Source: Protofrankia sp. CiT1
GTDB lineage: Bacteria; Actinomycetota; Actinomycetes; Frankiales; Frankiaceae
Direction: 5' to 3'
Assembly (NCBI RefSeq): GCF_917627385.1
Contig: NZ_CAKJTL010000041.1
Location: forward strand, 1 to 53,862
DNA: 53,862 nucleotides
The notes beneath the pieces were generated by a model. That model was not told where the DNA came from, did not search any database, and saw only the letters and a list, made by a program, of their open reading frames with translations. Position numbers and translations under genes: made by a program. How positions within the stretch are numbered: position 1 is the stretch's first letter; every line of letters begins with the position of its first letter. Of the stretch, positions 33,101-40,951 are shown piece after piece.

Positions 33101-35062
33101 GGCACCCACACCGGGACGCTGTGGTCGTCCACTGGTACCCAGCTGGCTACCGGTACGTTCAGCGGGGAGAGCAGCACGGGCTGGCAGACGCTGACGTTCA
33201 CCACTCCCGTGTCCATTGTCAAGGACACCACCTACATCGCCTCCTACCACACCACCACTGGCCGCTACTCGACCACGCTCAACCAGTTCGCCTCAGCCGG
33301 GGTCGACAACCCGCCGTTGCACGCGCTCGCCAGCGGGCAGGACGGGCCGAACGGTGTCTATGTCTACGGCAACCATGCGTTCCCGACGCAGCCGTCGACC
33401 ACGAACTACTGGGTTGACGTGGTCCTGTCGCTACCACCGGACGTGACCCCGCCGACGATCACCAGTATGGCCCCGGGCGCGGGCGCGAACAGCGTCCCGG
33501 TCACCGCGGCGATAAAGGCGATCTTCAGTGAGCGCGTCACGCCGTCGAGCATCACGATGCGGCTGACCGACGCCCAGGACAACAGCGTCATCGCGTCGAC
33601 GGTGGCCTACGACGGGCCGAGCAGGACAGCGACACTCACGCCGACCGCGACGCTGGCGACCGGTCACGTCTACACCGTATCGGTATCCGGGGCGACCGAC
33701 CCGACCGGCAATATGATGGCGCCCGTATCCTGGTCCTTCACCACCGCGGGCCGGTGCCCGTGTTCGATTTTTGACACGACTTCCGTCCCCGCGACGCTGG
33801 ATTCCGGCGACACCCAGGGAGTCGAGCTCGGCGTGCGCTTCAGCGCGGATACCAGCGGCTGGGTGACCGGGCTGCGCTTCTACAAGAGCGCGGCGAACAC
33901 CGGCACGCATGTGGGCACGCTGTGGACGAATAACGGCACCGCGCTCGCGACCGCGACCTTCACGGGTGAGACCGCGTCCGGATGGCAGCAGGTGAGCCTT
34001 TCCGCGCCGGTCGCGATCACCGCCGGCACCACCTATGTTGCCTCTTACCACGCGCCGAACGGCCATTACTCGGCCAGCGCCGGCGTGCTGAACACCACCG
34101 TCAACAATGCACCACTTCATGCACCGGACAGCGCTACCGCGGGCGGCAACGGACTGTACCTGTACGGCGCTGGTGGATTCCCTGACCACAGTTTCGCCGG
34201 TGCCCACTACTGGGTGGACGTGGTGTTCACCACGACCGCGCCGCCCGATAATACACCACCGGCGGTAGCGGTACGGTCGCCCTTGGGTGGTGCGTCGTCG
34301 GTCCCGGTGGACGTGGCGCCTCAGGCGGCCTTCACGGAGGCGGTCGTCCCTTCGACGGTCACCATGACCCTGTCCGGTGGGGGTGGCCCGGTCAGCGGCT
34401 CGGCCGCCTATGACGCCGCCGCGTTCACGGAGACCTTCACCCCCGCCGCGGCCCTGACGCCGAGCACTCAGTACACTGTCACCGTCAGTGGTGCCAAAGA
34501 TGCGGCTGGGAATACGATGTCGTCCACCAGCTGGACGTTCACCACAGCCAGTGCATCAAGTCCGACCGGACCGTTCTCACTTTGGAGTGATTCGACAGTG
34601 CCGGGATCTGTCGACGCGGGCGACACCAACGCGGCTGAGCTGGGGGTGCAGTTCATACCCTCCGTGAATGGCCGGATTCTCGGCGTTCGTTTCTACAAGT
34701 CAGCAGCCAACACCGGTACGCACACGGGCACGCTGTGGAGCGGCTCCGGCACGGCGCTGGCCACCGCTACGTTTACCGGTGAGTCGACTACCGGATGGCA
34801 GGAGGTTCGTTTCTCGACGCCGGTTGCTGTTACCGCAGGTAGTACCTACGTGGTCTCCTACCACACCAGCGTCGGCCACTATTCCGTCAATGGTGGCTAC
34901 TTCCTGTCATCCGGGCTGGTGAGTGGTCCGCTCACCGCGCCGTCCAGCCCTTCGTCCGGTGGTAACGGCCTGTATATCTACTCGGCCACCTCGGCGTTTC
35001 CAACAACCACGTATAATGCCGCCAACTACTGGGTTGACGTAGTGTTTGACCCGACTTCGTAG
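30176..35062 (+). CDS. Giant secreted protein: DMFase-beta-like module plus four DUF4082 / three Big_5-like domains
   Basis: A 1628-residue secreted protein. Residues 1-56 are a long signal peptide (hydrophobic WIVLSVTVGILIALSVPLAS, then ARARA). Residues ~60-545 resemble the N,N-dimethylformamidase beta-subunit module (LDIYRLGWYGGDGARKM, SVGHDEYWSGPQRANVEAAR, FFSGNEVYWKTRWE). The HDE in this motif could correspond to the His and Glu of the DMFase iron site. An Ig-like domain (~556-650) follows. DUF4082 domains (~652-812, 926-1085, 1193-1352, 1464-1628) then alternate with Big_5/SbsA-type Ig domains (~815-918, 1088-1190, 1356-1459). Each DUF4082 has ELGVRF, RFYKxxxNTGTH and GWQ. There is no sortase motif or C-terminal helix. 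The substrate is unknown; a surface-polymer or amide-hydrolysing role is inferred. A terminator follows. Confidence 0.88.
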   Translation: MRISNSGKKLSSSLAASKTRAYSCLVSPLASRWIVLSVTVGILIALSVPLASRARAADPCGPPVVNPIACENTRTGSPQSEWDLAGTGDDTIQGFSTDISVNAGGTVHFKIKTSASAYRLDIYRLGWYGGDGARKMATVNHSGVQNQPACLFYTATNLTDCGNWAESAAWAVPSSAVSGVYVAKLVRTDTGADNHIVFVVRNDASHSDVLYQTSDTSWQAYNSFGGASLYPGPIGRAYKVSYNRPFTTRGDVPDGRDFVFANEYPMIRFLERNGYDVSYASGVDTDRYGSLLTNHRTFLSVGHDEYWSGPQRANVEAARDAGVNLAFFSGNEVYWKTRWEPSTEGSDTPYRTMVTYKETYLDVVDPQDPPTWTGTWRDPRKSPPADGGRPENSLTGTAYMVNSDDLTMMVPAADGKMRFWRNTAVASLAPGTSAALSQHSIGYESDEDLDNGFRPAGLVQLSTTTGAVSQYLQDYGTTVAAGTTTHHMTLYRAASGALVFGAGTIQFTWGLDAVHDGTATAVDANMQQATVNLLADMGAQPATLMPGLVTATASTDHTAPSVAITSPAAATAVTNGSQLTVTGTAADAGGGAVGGVEVSIDGGATWHPATGRESWTYTGTVHGLGALTIKARASDDSANISAPVTVSVNVSCPCMVFGSAVTPKTPAVTDTTALELGVRFTADVDGWVTGVRFYKGSGNTGTHTGTLWSATGTQLATATFTGESASGWQQVTFAQPVQITRNTAYVASYWAPAGHYAADAGFFEVSAADAVPLHAAKDSGSAPNGVYRAGGTGFPTSTYGSTNYWVDPVFSDVAPPDVTPPAVTSQTPLPSSSSVSTAVTPTAVFNEAVQPGTITFTVGAGGQNVAGGVGYDAATRTATFTPTAALATGTTYTATVSGVRDIAGNLLAAPVTWTFTTTQQPPADGLCPCGIWPDSATPANITEADTGAVELGVKFRSDEDGKITGIRFYKGPANTGTHTGTLWSSTGTQLATGTFSGESSTGWQTLTFTTPVSIVKDTTYIASYHTTTGRYSTTLNQFASAGVDNPPLHALASGQDGPNGVYVYGNHAFPTQPSTTNYWVDVVLSLPPDVTPPTITSMAPGAGANSVPVTAAIKAIFSERVTPSSITMRLTDAQDNSVIASTVAYDGPSRTATLTPTATLATGHVYTVSVSGATDPTGNMMAPVSWSFTTAGRCPCSIFDTTSVPATLDSGDTQGVELGVRFSADTSGWVTGLRFYKSAANTGTHVGTLWTNNGTALATATFTGETASGWQQVSLSAPVAITAGTTYVASYHAPNGHYSASAGVLNTTVNNAPLHAPDSATAGGNGLYLYGAGGFPDHSFAGAHYWVDVVFTTTAPPDNTPPAVAVRSPLGGASSVPVDVAPQAAFTEAVVPSTVTMTLSGGGGPVSGSAAYDAAAFTETFTPAAALTPSTQYTVTVSGAKDAAGNTMSSTSWTFTTASASSPTGPFSLWSDSTVPGSVDAGDTNAAELGVQFIPSVNGRILGVRFYKSAANTGTHTGTLWSGSGTALATATFTGESTTGWQEVRFSTPVAVTAGSTYVVSYHTSVGHYSVNGGYFLSSGLVSGPLTAPSSPSSGGNGLYIYSATSAFPTTTYNAANYWVDVVFDPTS
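32131..35059 (+). repeat. Four coding repeats of ~0.8 kb (DUF4082 + Ig unit)
   Basis: Repeat starts near 32131, 32953, 33754 and 34567 give periods of 822, 801 and 813 bp. Each unit begins (C)PC-[MGS]-[IV][FW] or GPFSLW and ends NYWVDxVF. The first three open with a CPC motif; the fourth has lost both cysteines. The copies have diverged, so they are old duplications and not recent identical copies. Confidence 0.85.
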
Positions 35063-35090
35063 TCCTGTCGTCGTGCGGTGATTTGCCGTG

Positions 35091-35139
35091 GAGTTCGCCG
35101 GGCACGCTCGCGTGCCCGGCGAACTCGTACCGTCTTTTT
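35091..35139 (+). terminator. Strong intrinsic terminator / possible attenuator
   Basis: A perfect 16-bp stem (GAGTTCGCCGGGCACG and its complement) closes a CTCG tetraloop at 35107-35110. A five-T run follows at 35135-35139. It ends only 11 bp before the start of the Gfo/Idh gene, whose Shine-Dalgarno (GGGGGAAA) directly follows the T-run. Confidence 0.9.
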
Positions 35140-35150
35140 GGGGGAAAGCG

Positions 35151-36197
35151 TTGTCCTTGATCGGTGCGGCCGTTGTCGGTGCGGGGTACTGGGGTCCCAA
35201 CCTCGTCCGAAACCTCCGGGGAAGCTCGGAGTTCCGGCTCAGGTGGCTGTGCGATATTGACAGCGACCGCGCCCGTGCGGTCGCCGGTTCGTACGGCGAT
35301 GTTCGGGCCACGGACCGGCTTGATGACATTCTTGATGATCCGCAGGTGGGCGCGGTGGCCATTGCCACGCCGGCTGCCACACATGTGGATGTCGCATTGA
35401 GGGCGCTGGACGCGGGCAAGCACGTGCTCGTCGAAAAGCCGCTCGCCTCGTCGGTGGCGGAAGGCCGCAAGCTGGTCGACGCGGCGGAGTCCCGTGGCCT
35501 CGTTCTTATGTGCGACCACACCTACTGCTACACGCCGGCGGTTATGAAGATCCGCGAACTGGTCCGGGCCGGCGCCCTCGGCGAGATCCAGTACGTCGAC
35601 TCGGTGCGGGTCAATCTCGGTCTCGTCCAGCGTGACGTCGACGTGATCTGGGATCTTGCTCCGCACGACCTGTCAATCTTCGACTTCATTCTGCCCGATG
35701 GAGTGACGCCCGAAGCCGTGACGGCCACCGGTGCCGACCCGATCGGCGCGGGCAGGACCTGCGTCGGCTACCTGTCGATGGCGCTGTCCAACGGCGCGAT
35801 CGCCCACACCCATGTGAACTGGCTATCGCCGATCAAGGTTCGAACGGTGATCGTCGGTGGTTCGCGGCGGACCCTCGTCTGGAACGACCTGGACCCCGCG
35901 CAGCGTCTGTCGATCTATGACCGCGGGGTCGATCTCGCGGAAGCCAACGTGCTGGAAAGTGAGAGCAGGCGGAACATGATGATCTCCTATCGCAGTGGCG
36001 ACATGGTCGCCCCCGCGCTGGCCGAACGGGAAGCGCTGAGTACGGTGATGACCCAGTGGGCGACGGCGATCGAAAGCGGGAGCCCGTCCGCGACCGATGG
36101 CCGCGCTGGCCTGCGGGTCCTGGGAATGCTTGAGGCCGCTTCGCGCAGCCTGCGTTCCGGCGGCGCCCGCGTCCCGCTGCTGGAGGTCGCCCGATGA
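35151..36197 (+). CDS. Gfo/Idh/MocA-family NAD-dependent sugar dehydrogenase (WbpB-like)
   Basis: A 348-residue oxidoreductase. The N-terminal Rossmann motif is GAAVVGAGYWGPNLVRNL, with VAIATPAATHVDVALRAL and the diagnostic GKHVLVEKPLA (Lys-Pro, catalytic region). CDHTYCYTPAVMKI and DVIWDLAPHDLSI lie in the substrate domain. Relatives such as WbpB/WlbA oxidise C3 of UDP-GlcNAcA in amino-uronate pathways. The aminotransferase and WbpD-like acetyltransferase downstream, and a UDP-sugar dehydrogenase at 50.7 kb, support that role. TTG 35151 is chosen because it follows GGGGGAAAGCG; an apparent start at 35088 would lie inside the terminator. It overlaps the epimerase gene by 4 bp. Confidence 0.88.
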   Translation: MSLIGAAVVGAGYWGPNLVRNLRGSSEFRLRWLCDIDSDRARAVAGSYGDVRATDRLDDILDDPQVGAVAIATPAATHVDVALRALDAGKHVLVEKPLASSVAEGRKLVDAAESRGLVLMCDHTYCYTPAVMKIRELVRAGALGEIQYVDSVRVNLGLVQRDVDVIWDLAPHDLSIFDFILPDGVTPEAVTATGADPIGAGRTCVGYLSMALSNGAIAHTHVNWLSPIKVRTVIVGGSRRTLVWNDLDPAQRLSIYDRGVDLAEANVLESESRRNMMISYRSGDMVAPALAEREALSTVMTQWATAIESGSPSATDGRAGLRVLGMLEAASRSLRSGGARVPLLEVAR

Positions 36198-37195
36198 CCA
36201 CGGCTCCGCGGAGCGCCGCCGTTGCCCTCGCCGGCACTCGCTGCCTGGTCACCGGTGGTGCCGGAACGATCGGCTCGACCGTGTGTGACCAGCTTGTCGA
36301 GGCCGGCGCGGCCGAGGTCGTGGTGCTGGACAACCTGACCCGTGGCCGCGAGGCCAACCTGGCCACCGCCCTGAGGTCCGGGCGGGTGCGTCTGGTCACC
36401 GGCGACATCCGCGACCGCGCGTTACTGGCGGAGCTGATGCCCGGAACCGACATCGTGTTCCACTTGGCCGCGATCCGGATCACCCAGTGCGCCGAGGAGC
36501 CCCGGCTGGCGCTCGAGGTGCTTGTCGACGGGACCTTCGACGTCCTGGAGGCCGCGGTCGCCAGCGGTGTGCGCAAGGTAGTGGCCTCGTCGTCGGCATC
36601 CGTGTACGGCCAGGCGGCGGTGTTCCCCACATCCGAAGATCATCATCCGTACCACAACGACACGATCTACGGCGCGGCGAAGGTCTTCAACGAAGGTCTT
36701 CTCCGTAGCTTCTACGCCATGTATGGCCTTGATTACGTGGCGCTGCGCTACTTCAATGTGTACGGACCGCGGATGGACGTGCACGGTGTGTACACCGAAG
36801 TCCTGGTGCGCTGGATGGAGCGGATCGCCGCTGGCCAGCCGCCGCTCATCCTGGGCGACGGCACGCAGACCATGGACTTCGTATTCACCACGGACATCGC
36901 TCGGGCCAACCTGATGGCGGCGCAGGCGGACATCACCGACGAGGTCTTCAACGTCGCGTCCGGTGTCGAGACGTCGTTGCGTGAACTTGCCGAGGCCCTG
37001 GCCGCGGTGATGGGCGCCGGTCATCTCGGTCTGGAGCACGGGCCCGCGCGCCGGGTGAACCCGGTGGCCCGCCGCCTCGCGGACACCTCGGCCGCCGCGT
37101 CCCGGCTGGGTTTCAAGGCCGAGGTCGGCCTCACGGAAGGCCTGCGGCAGCTGGTCGCATGGTGGCGCGAGGCGCGGCCGGAGCTCGGCTCATGA
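36194..37195 (+). CDS. NAD-dependent epimerase/dehydratase (extended SDR)
   Basis: A 333-residue nucleotide-sugar SDR. It has the NAD-binding CLVTGGAGTIGSTV (GxxGxxG), DIRDRALL, VFHLAAIRITQC, the catalytic SSSASVYG Ser and the YGAAK Tyr-x3-Lys, then LRYFNVYGPRMDVHGVY and a C-terminal DGTQTMDFVF. It is closest in pattern to UDP-glucose/GlcNAc 4-epimerase-like proteins, but the exact sugar cannot be read. Overlaps of 4 bp join it to the Gfo/Idh gene upstream and the glycosyltransferase downstream, so it is certainly in the same transcript. It likely interconverts a UDP-amino sugar used by this locus. Confidence 0.88.
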   Translation: MTTAPRSAAVALAGTRCLVTGGAGTIGSTVCDQLVEAGAAEVVVLDNLTRGREANLATALRSGRVRLVTGDIRDRALLAELMPGTDIVFHLAAIRITQCAEEPRLALEVLVDGTFDVLEAAVASGVRKVVASSSASVYGQAAVFPTSEDHHPYHNDTIYGAAKVFNEGLLRSFYAMYGLDYVALRYFNVYGPRMDVHGVYTEVLVRWMERIAAGQPPLILGDGTQTMDFVFTTDIARANLMAAQADITDEVFNVASGVETSLRELAEALAAVMGAGHLGLEHGPARRVNPVARRLADTSAAASRLGFKAEVGLTEGLRQLVAWWREARPELGS

Positions 37196-38415
37196 GCTCG
37201 CTGCCCGCGCTCACGCGGCCCCGCGAGCTCGTGGTGTGCAGTTCCGGTACGTCCTGGGACGGGATCTGGTTCCCGATGCGCCATGTTGCGCTGCACCTGT
37301 CGCGCCAGTTCCCGGTGCTGTGGGTCGACCCGCCGATCTCCTACCTGACGCCGCTGAAGGACCGCAACACCGCCGCTGCCCTGCGTCGTCCCCGGCTGCG
37401 CGTGGTCCAGCCGGGGATCATCCGGCTGACGCCCGTCACCCCGCCCGGGGTGAGCCGTCCGGTCATGCGGGAGGCGGCGAGGCTGGCCGCCCGTGACGCC
37501 GTCCGGCGGGCTTTGCGGCGTATCGGTGCGACCGTTCGCGCGGTCATCGTGGACTCCCTTGCCGACCTGCTCGATGTCGCGCCCGGGGCCCGCCGGGTCT
37601 TCTACGGCACCGACGACTTCGTCGCGGGTGCCGAGCTGATGGGCGTGTCCAGGCCGTGGCTGGAACAGGCCGAGCGGCGCCAGCTCACCAAGGCACACGT
37701 GGTCGTGGGAGTCTCCCCGGTGTTGGTGGACCGGTGGCGGGCCATGGGCACCGAGCCGGTGCTGGTGCCCAACGGTGTCGACGCCGGCCACTTCGCCGGC
37801 TGTGACAACGCGCCACTGCCGGAGGACGTGCATCTGCCGTCCCCGATCGCGGGTTTTGTCGGGCACCTGTCCGACCGCATCGATCTGACGCATCTGGAGG
37901 CGGTGGCCGATCGGGGTATCTCCGTCCTCCTCGTCGGGCCGCGGCAGGCGACATTCGAGATCAAGCGTCTGGACGCGCTGCTGTCACGGCCCAACGTGGA
38001 GTGGGTGGGCCCGAAGGCGTTCGCGGACCTGCCGTCGTACCTGCGCATGATTGATGTGGGGCTCACCCCGTACACCGATTCCGCCTTCAACCAGGCCAGT
38101 TTTCCGCTCAAGACCCTTGAGTACCTGGCCGCGGGCCGGGGCGCGGTAAGTACCGACCTGCCCGCCAGCCGCTGGCTGGACACTGACCTGATCAGCATTG
38201 GCGCGAGCCCGCAGCGCTTTGCCGCCCAGACCGCGGCGGCGCTGGATGTGCTCCGTACCGACAGCCTCGCGGCTGACAGGCGTACGTTCGCCGGCCGCCA
38301 TGACTGGGCGGCCCGCACGGCTGAGCTGGCCGAGCTGTGCGGCCTGCCCGCCGGGCCCGCCGGTGATCGTGCGAGTGTCACGGCGCTCACCACGGTGAAG
38401 GCGGCCGATCGATGA
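37192..38415 (+). CDS. Glycosyltransferase, GT-B fold (GT4-like)
   Basis: A 407-residue GT-B glycosyltransferase. The N-terminal domain has SSGTSWDGIWFPMRHVALHL and VFYGTDDFVAGAELMG. The C-terminal domain starts IAGFVGHLSDRIDL, with VSVLLVGP-type strands, VEWVGPKAFADLPSYLRMID and the donor-site region FNQASFPLKTLEYLAAGRG. This pattern is common in WsaF/TuaH-like transferases of polysaccharide loci. There is no membrane segment, so it acts at the inner membrane face on a lipid-linked acceptor. The start ATG 37192 overlaps the previous stop (ATGA) and its stop overlaps the next gene. Donor and linkage are unknown. Confidence 0.85.
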   Translation: MSSLPALTRPRELVVCSSGTSWDGIWFPMRHVALHLSRQFPVLWVDPPISYLTPLKDRNTAAALRRPRLRVVQPGIIRLTPVTPPGVSRPVMREAARLAARDAVRRALRRIGATVRAVIVDSLADLLDVAPGARRVFYGTDDFVAGAELMGVSRPWLEQAERRQLTKAHVVVGVSPVLVDRWRAMGTEPVLVPNGVDAGHFAGCDNAPLPEDVHLPSPIAGFVGHLSDRIDLTHLEAVADRGISVLLVGPRQATFEIKRLDALLSRPNVEWVGPKAFADLPSYLRMIDVGLTPYTDSAFNQASFPLKTLEYLAAGRGAVSTDLPASRWLDTDLISIGASPQRFAAQTAAALDVLRTDSLAADRRTFAGRHDWAARTAELAELCGLPAGPAGDRASVTALTTVKAADR

Positions 38416-39611
38416 GCCCTATCCCGGTGATGACGCCCTGGCTGGGTGAGCAGGAGGCACAGGCCGCGGCGGACGCGGTCCGGTCCGGATGGGTTGCCCA
38501 GGGGCCGCGGGTCGCCGAGTTCGAACGCGCCTTCGTGGACAGGCTCGGCGGTGGCGAGGCGGTCGCGGTGTCGTCCTGCACGACCGCGCTGCATCTCGCG
38601 TTGGTGCTGCTGGATATCGGCCCGGGTGACGAGGTGGTGGTGCCGTCCCTGTCGTTCATCGCCACGGCGAACGCCGTCCGTTATGTCGGCGGCACGCCGG
38701 TGTTCGCCGATGTCGAGGCGTCGACCGGGAACATCACGGCGGACACGGTGGCTCCCGTTCTCACTGACCGCACCCGCGCGGTGATCGTTGTTCATCAGGG
38801 CGGGGTACCCGCGGATGTTGAGGGGGTGTCGCGGCTGTGCGGGCCGCGCGATGTCGCCGTGGTCGAGGACGCGGCCTGCGCCGCCGGCTCGACGATGAAC
38901 GGCCGGTGGGTCGGCGCGGGCGCGCCGCTTGCGGCATGGTCGTTCCATCCGCGCAAGCTGCTCACCACCGGTGAGGGGGGGATGCTCACCACGACCGATC
39001 CCGCCTGGGCCGCACGTGCGCGGCGGCTGCGCGAACACGGGATGAACGTGAGCGCGGCCGAGCGGCACCGCAGCCGGCAGCCGGTGCTGGAAAGCTATGG
39101 CGAGACCGGTTTCAACTACCGGATGACCGACATCCAGGCCGCGGTCGGGCTGGTCCAGCTGGCAAAGCTCGACGCGATGGTCGAACGTCGCCGCATCCTC
39201 GCCGAGCGCTACCAGCGGTTGCTCGCGGTGGTTCCAGGTTTGGTGACCGTCGGCGATCCGCCAGGGGGGATGACCAACTACCAGAGCTTCTGGGTGGTCC
39301 CACCGCCGACCTCGGCGGTGGGCCGCAACGAGCTGCTCGCTCTCCTGGCCGAGCGCGGCATCTCGGCCAGGCGCGGCATTATGGCCTCCCATCTGGAGCC
39401 CGCCTATGGCGGGCAGCGACGTGATGATCTTCCTGTCACCGAATGGCTGACCGAGCAGTCGCTGATCCTGCCCCTGTTCCACACGATGACCGAGCAACAG
39501 CATGATCAGGTGGTGGACGCGCTGCTGGACGCCATCACCGGTGGCATCGGTGGCATCGGCGGCGCGCATGTCGTGGATGGCGTTGTCGGACAGGGTGTGC
39601 ACAGCTCGTGA
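38412..39611 (+). CDS. DegT/DnrJ/EryC1/StrS aminotransferase (first copy)
   Basis: A 399-residue PLP-dependent sugar aminotransferase. It begins PVMTPWLGEQEAQAAADAV, then AVSSCTTALHLALVLL (cofactor phosphate region), VEDAACAAGSTMNG (Asp contacting the pyridine ring) and WSFHPRKLLTTGEGG (Schiff-base Lys). ETGFNYRMTDIQAAVGLVQL follows. The family converts keto-sugar nucleotides to amino sugars with glutamate. It differs from the second DegT protein at 40.9 kb by its GWVAQGPRV N-terminus and HPRK lysine site, so the two probably act on different positions or sugars. It is coupled by ATGA overlaps on both sides. Confidence 0.92.
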   Translation: MSPIPVMTPWLGEQEAQAAADAVRSGWVAQGPRVAEFERAFVDRLGGGEAVAVSSCTTALHLALVLLDIGPGDEVVVPSLSFIATANAVRYVGGTPVFADVEASTGNITADTVAPVLTDRTRAVIVVHQGGVPADVEGVSRLCGPRDVAVVEDAACAAGSTMNGRWVGAGAPLAAWSFHPRKLLTTGEGGMLTTTDPAWAARARRLREHGMNVSAAERHRSRQPVLESYGETGFNYRMTDIQAAVGLVQLAKLDAMVERRRILAERYQRLLAVVPGLVTVGDPPGGMTNYQSFWVVPPPTSAVGRNELLALLAERGISARRGIMASHLEPAYGGQRRDDLPVTEWLTEQSLILPLFHTMTEQQHDQVVDALLDAITGGIGGIGGAHVVDGVVGQGVHSS

Positions 39612-40951
39612 GGATCTTGGTTTATCCCCACCTGATGGAGATCGGGGGAAGCCAGCTCAACGCGGTGGAGCTGGCGGGGGCCGTACGGGATCTGGGCCAT
39701 GACGTGACCGTCTTCGGGGTGCCCGGCCCGCTTGTCGAAACGGTGCGTGCGCTCGGGCTTGACTACGTCGCGTCGCCGAAGCCGGGGCGGCGGCCGTCGC
39801 CCCGGGTGATGAGCGCACTGTGCCGGGTGGTGCGCGAACGGCGGATCGAGCTGGTGCACGGCTACGAGTGGCCGCCGGCGTTGGAGGCCTTCGTCGGGCC
39901 GCGGACGAGGCTGGGTGTGCCGGCCTTCGCCACGGTGATGTCCATGGCGGTTGCGCCGTTCCTGCCGGCCACCATGCCCCTGGTGGTCGGCACGGAGCTG
40001 ATCGGCGAGTCCGCCAGAGCGGTGCGGCGCGGTCCGGTCGACCTCATCGAGCCACCGGTCGACGTGCGTGCCAACGCCCCGGACGCGGTTGGCGATGCCG
40101 CGCTCACCCAGCTGCGAACCCGTTTCGACCTGAATCCGGCCGATCTTCATGTGGTTGTGGTGTCGCGGCTCGCCACCGAGCTGAAGCTGGAAGGGCTTCT
40201 GGCCGCGGTCGACGCTGTTGCCCGGCTGGCGGTGGACCTGCCGGTGCGGCTGGTGGTGGTGGGTGACGGCCCCGCGCGGGAGCAGCTTGCCGCGCATGCC
40301 GCGCGGATCGGCGCCGTCCGGGGCGGCAAGGTGGTCGTGTTCACCGGCGAGCTCACCGATCCGCGGCCCGCGTACGCCCTTGCCGACATCTCGATCGGTA
40401 TGGGCGGGTCGGCACTGCGGGCCGCGGCTTTTGCGAAGCCGTTGATCGTCCAGGGTGAGGGCGGCTTCTTCGAGCTGCTGGCTCCCGAAAGCGTCGATGC
40501 GTTCCTCTGGCAGGGCTGGTACGGCATTGGCGAGGGCGACCGGATCAGTGGTGCGCGTCGACTGACCAAGATTCTTAAGCCACTGCTTACGGACGCGGAT
40601 CGCCGCCGCCAGCTGGGCGACTATGGTCGCGATCTGGTGACGCGGCGTTTCTCGCTGGAGCGCGCGGCTCGTGTCCAGGAGGCGCTCTACGCCCGGACGC
40701 TCCAGGCCGGCGTGGGCCGGCCTGAGGTGCGTACTCTCGGAGTGAGCGCGGCGGGCCTGTTCGCCCACGAGGCGCGGCGACACTACGACCAGCTGCGTGG
40801 ACAGGCGGCGTTGGACGACTTCAACGCCCGTCGTGTCCAGCCGGATAATCCCCCGGCCCGGGCGGTCGCTTCCAGTCAGTCATCTTCAGATCCGGTGGCT
40901 CCGGGCTTCGCGAAGCTGCCGTCTTACCCCATGGAAGGGACGTCGCGGTGA
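39608..40951 (+). CDS. Glycosyltransferase, GT-B fold (GT4-like)
   Basis: A 447-residue GT-B glycosyltransferase. It begins MRILVYPHLMEIGGSQLNAV, the N-terminal acceptor-domain pattern of GT4. DLHVVVVSRLATELKLEGLL opens the C-terminal domain, followed by LVVVGDGPAREQLAAHAAR, VVFTGELTDPRPAYALADI and PLIVQGEGGFFELLAPES at the donor site (the E-x7-E like region is altered). The C-terminal ~70 residues are a variable linker and tail ending KLPSYPMEGTSR. It starts with GTG at a 4-bp overlap and ends in another. It probably adds one sugar of the repeat unit; the donor is unknown. Confidence 0.87.
   Translation: MRILVYPHLMEIGGSQLNAVELAGAVRDLGHDVTVFGVPGPLVETVRALGLDYVASPKPGRRPSPRVMSALCRVVRERRIELVHGYEWPPALEAFVGPRTRLGVPAFATVMSMAVAPFLPATMPLVVGTELIGESARAVRRGPVDLIEPPVDVRANAPDAVGDAALTQLRTRFDLNPADLHVVVVSRLATELKLEGLLAAVDAVARLAVDLPVRLVVVGDGPAREQLAAHAARIGAVRGGKVVVFTGELTDPRPAYALADISIGMGGSALRAAAFAKPLIVQGEGGFFELLAPESVDAFLWQGWYGIGEGDRISGARRLTKILKPLLTDADRRRQLGDYGRDLVTRRFSLERAARVQEALYARTLQAGVGRPEVRTLGVSAAGLFAHEARRHYDQLRGQAALDDFNARRVQPDNPPARAVASSQSSSDPVAPGFAKLPSYPMEGTSR

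Noticed and set aside
30266-33250. 994-codon frame antisense to the giant DUF4082 gene
   Set aside because: A long open frame opposite a GC-rich coding sequence is expected from third-position GC bias; its translation is Arg/Gly/Val-rich and lacks a signal, domains or start site.
32131-35059. Regularly spaced repeats as a CRISPR array
   Set aside because: The period is ~0.8 kb, the repeats are coding and diverged, and no cas gene is present; they are DUF4082/Ig domain duplications.
37602-39602. 666-codon minus-strand frame across the glycosyltransferase and DegT genes
   Set aside because: Antisense shadow; the plus-strand genes there have clear family motifs and coupled starts.
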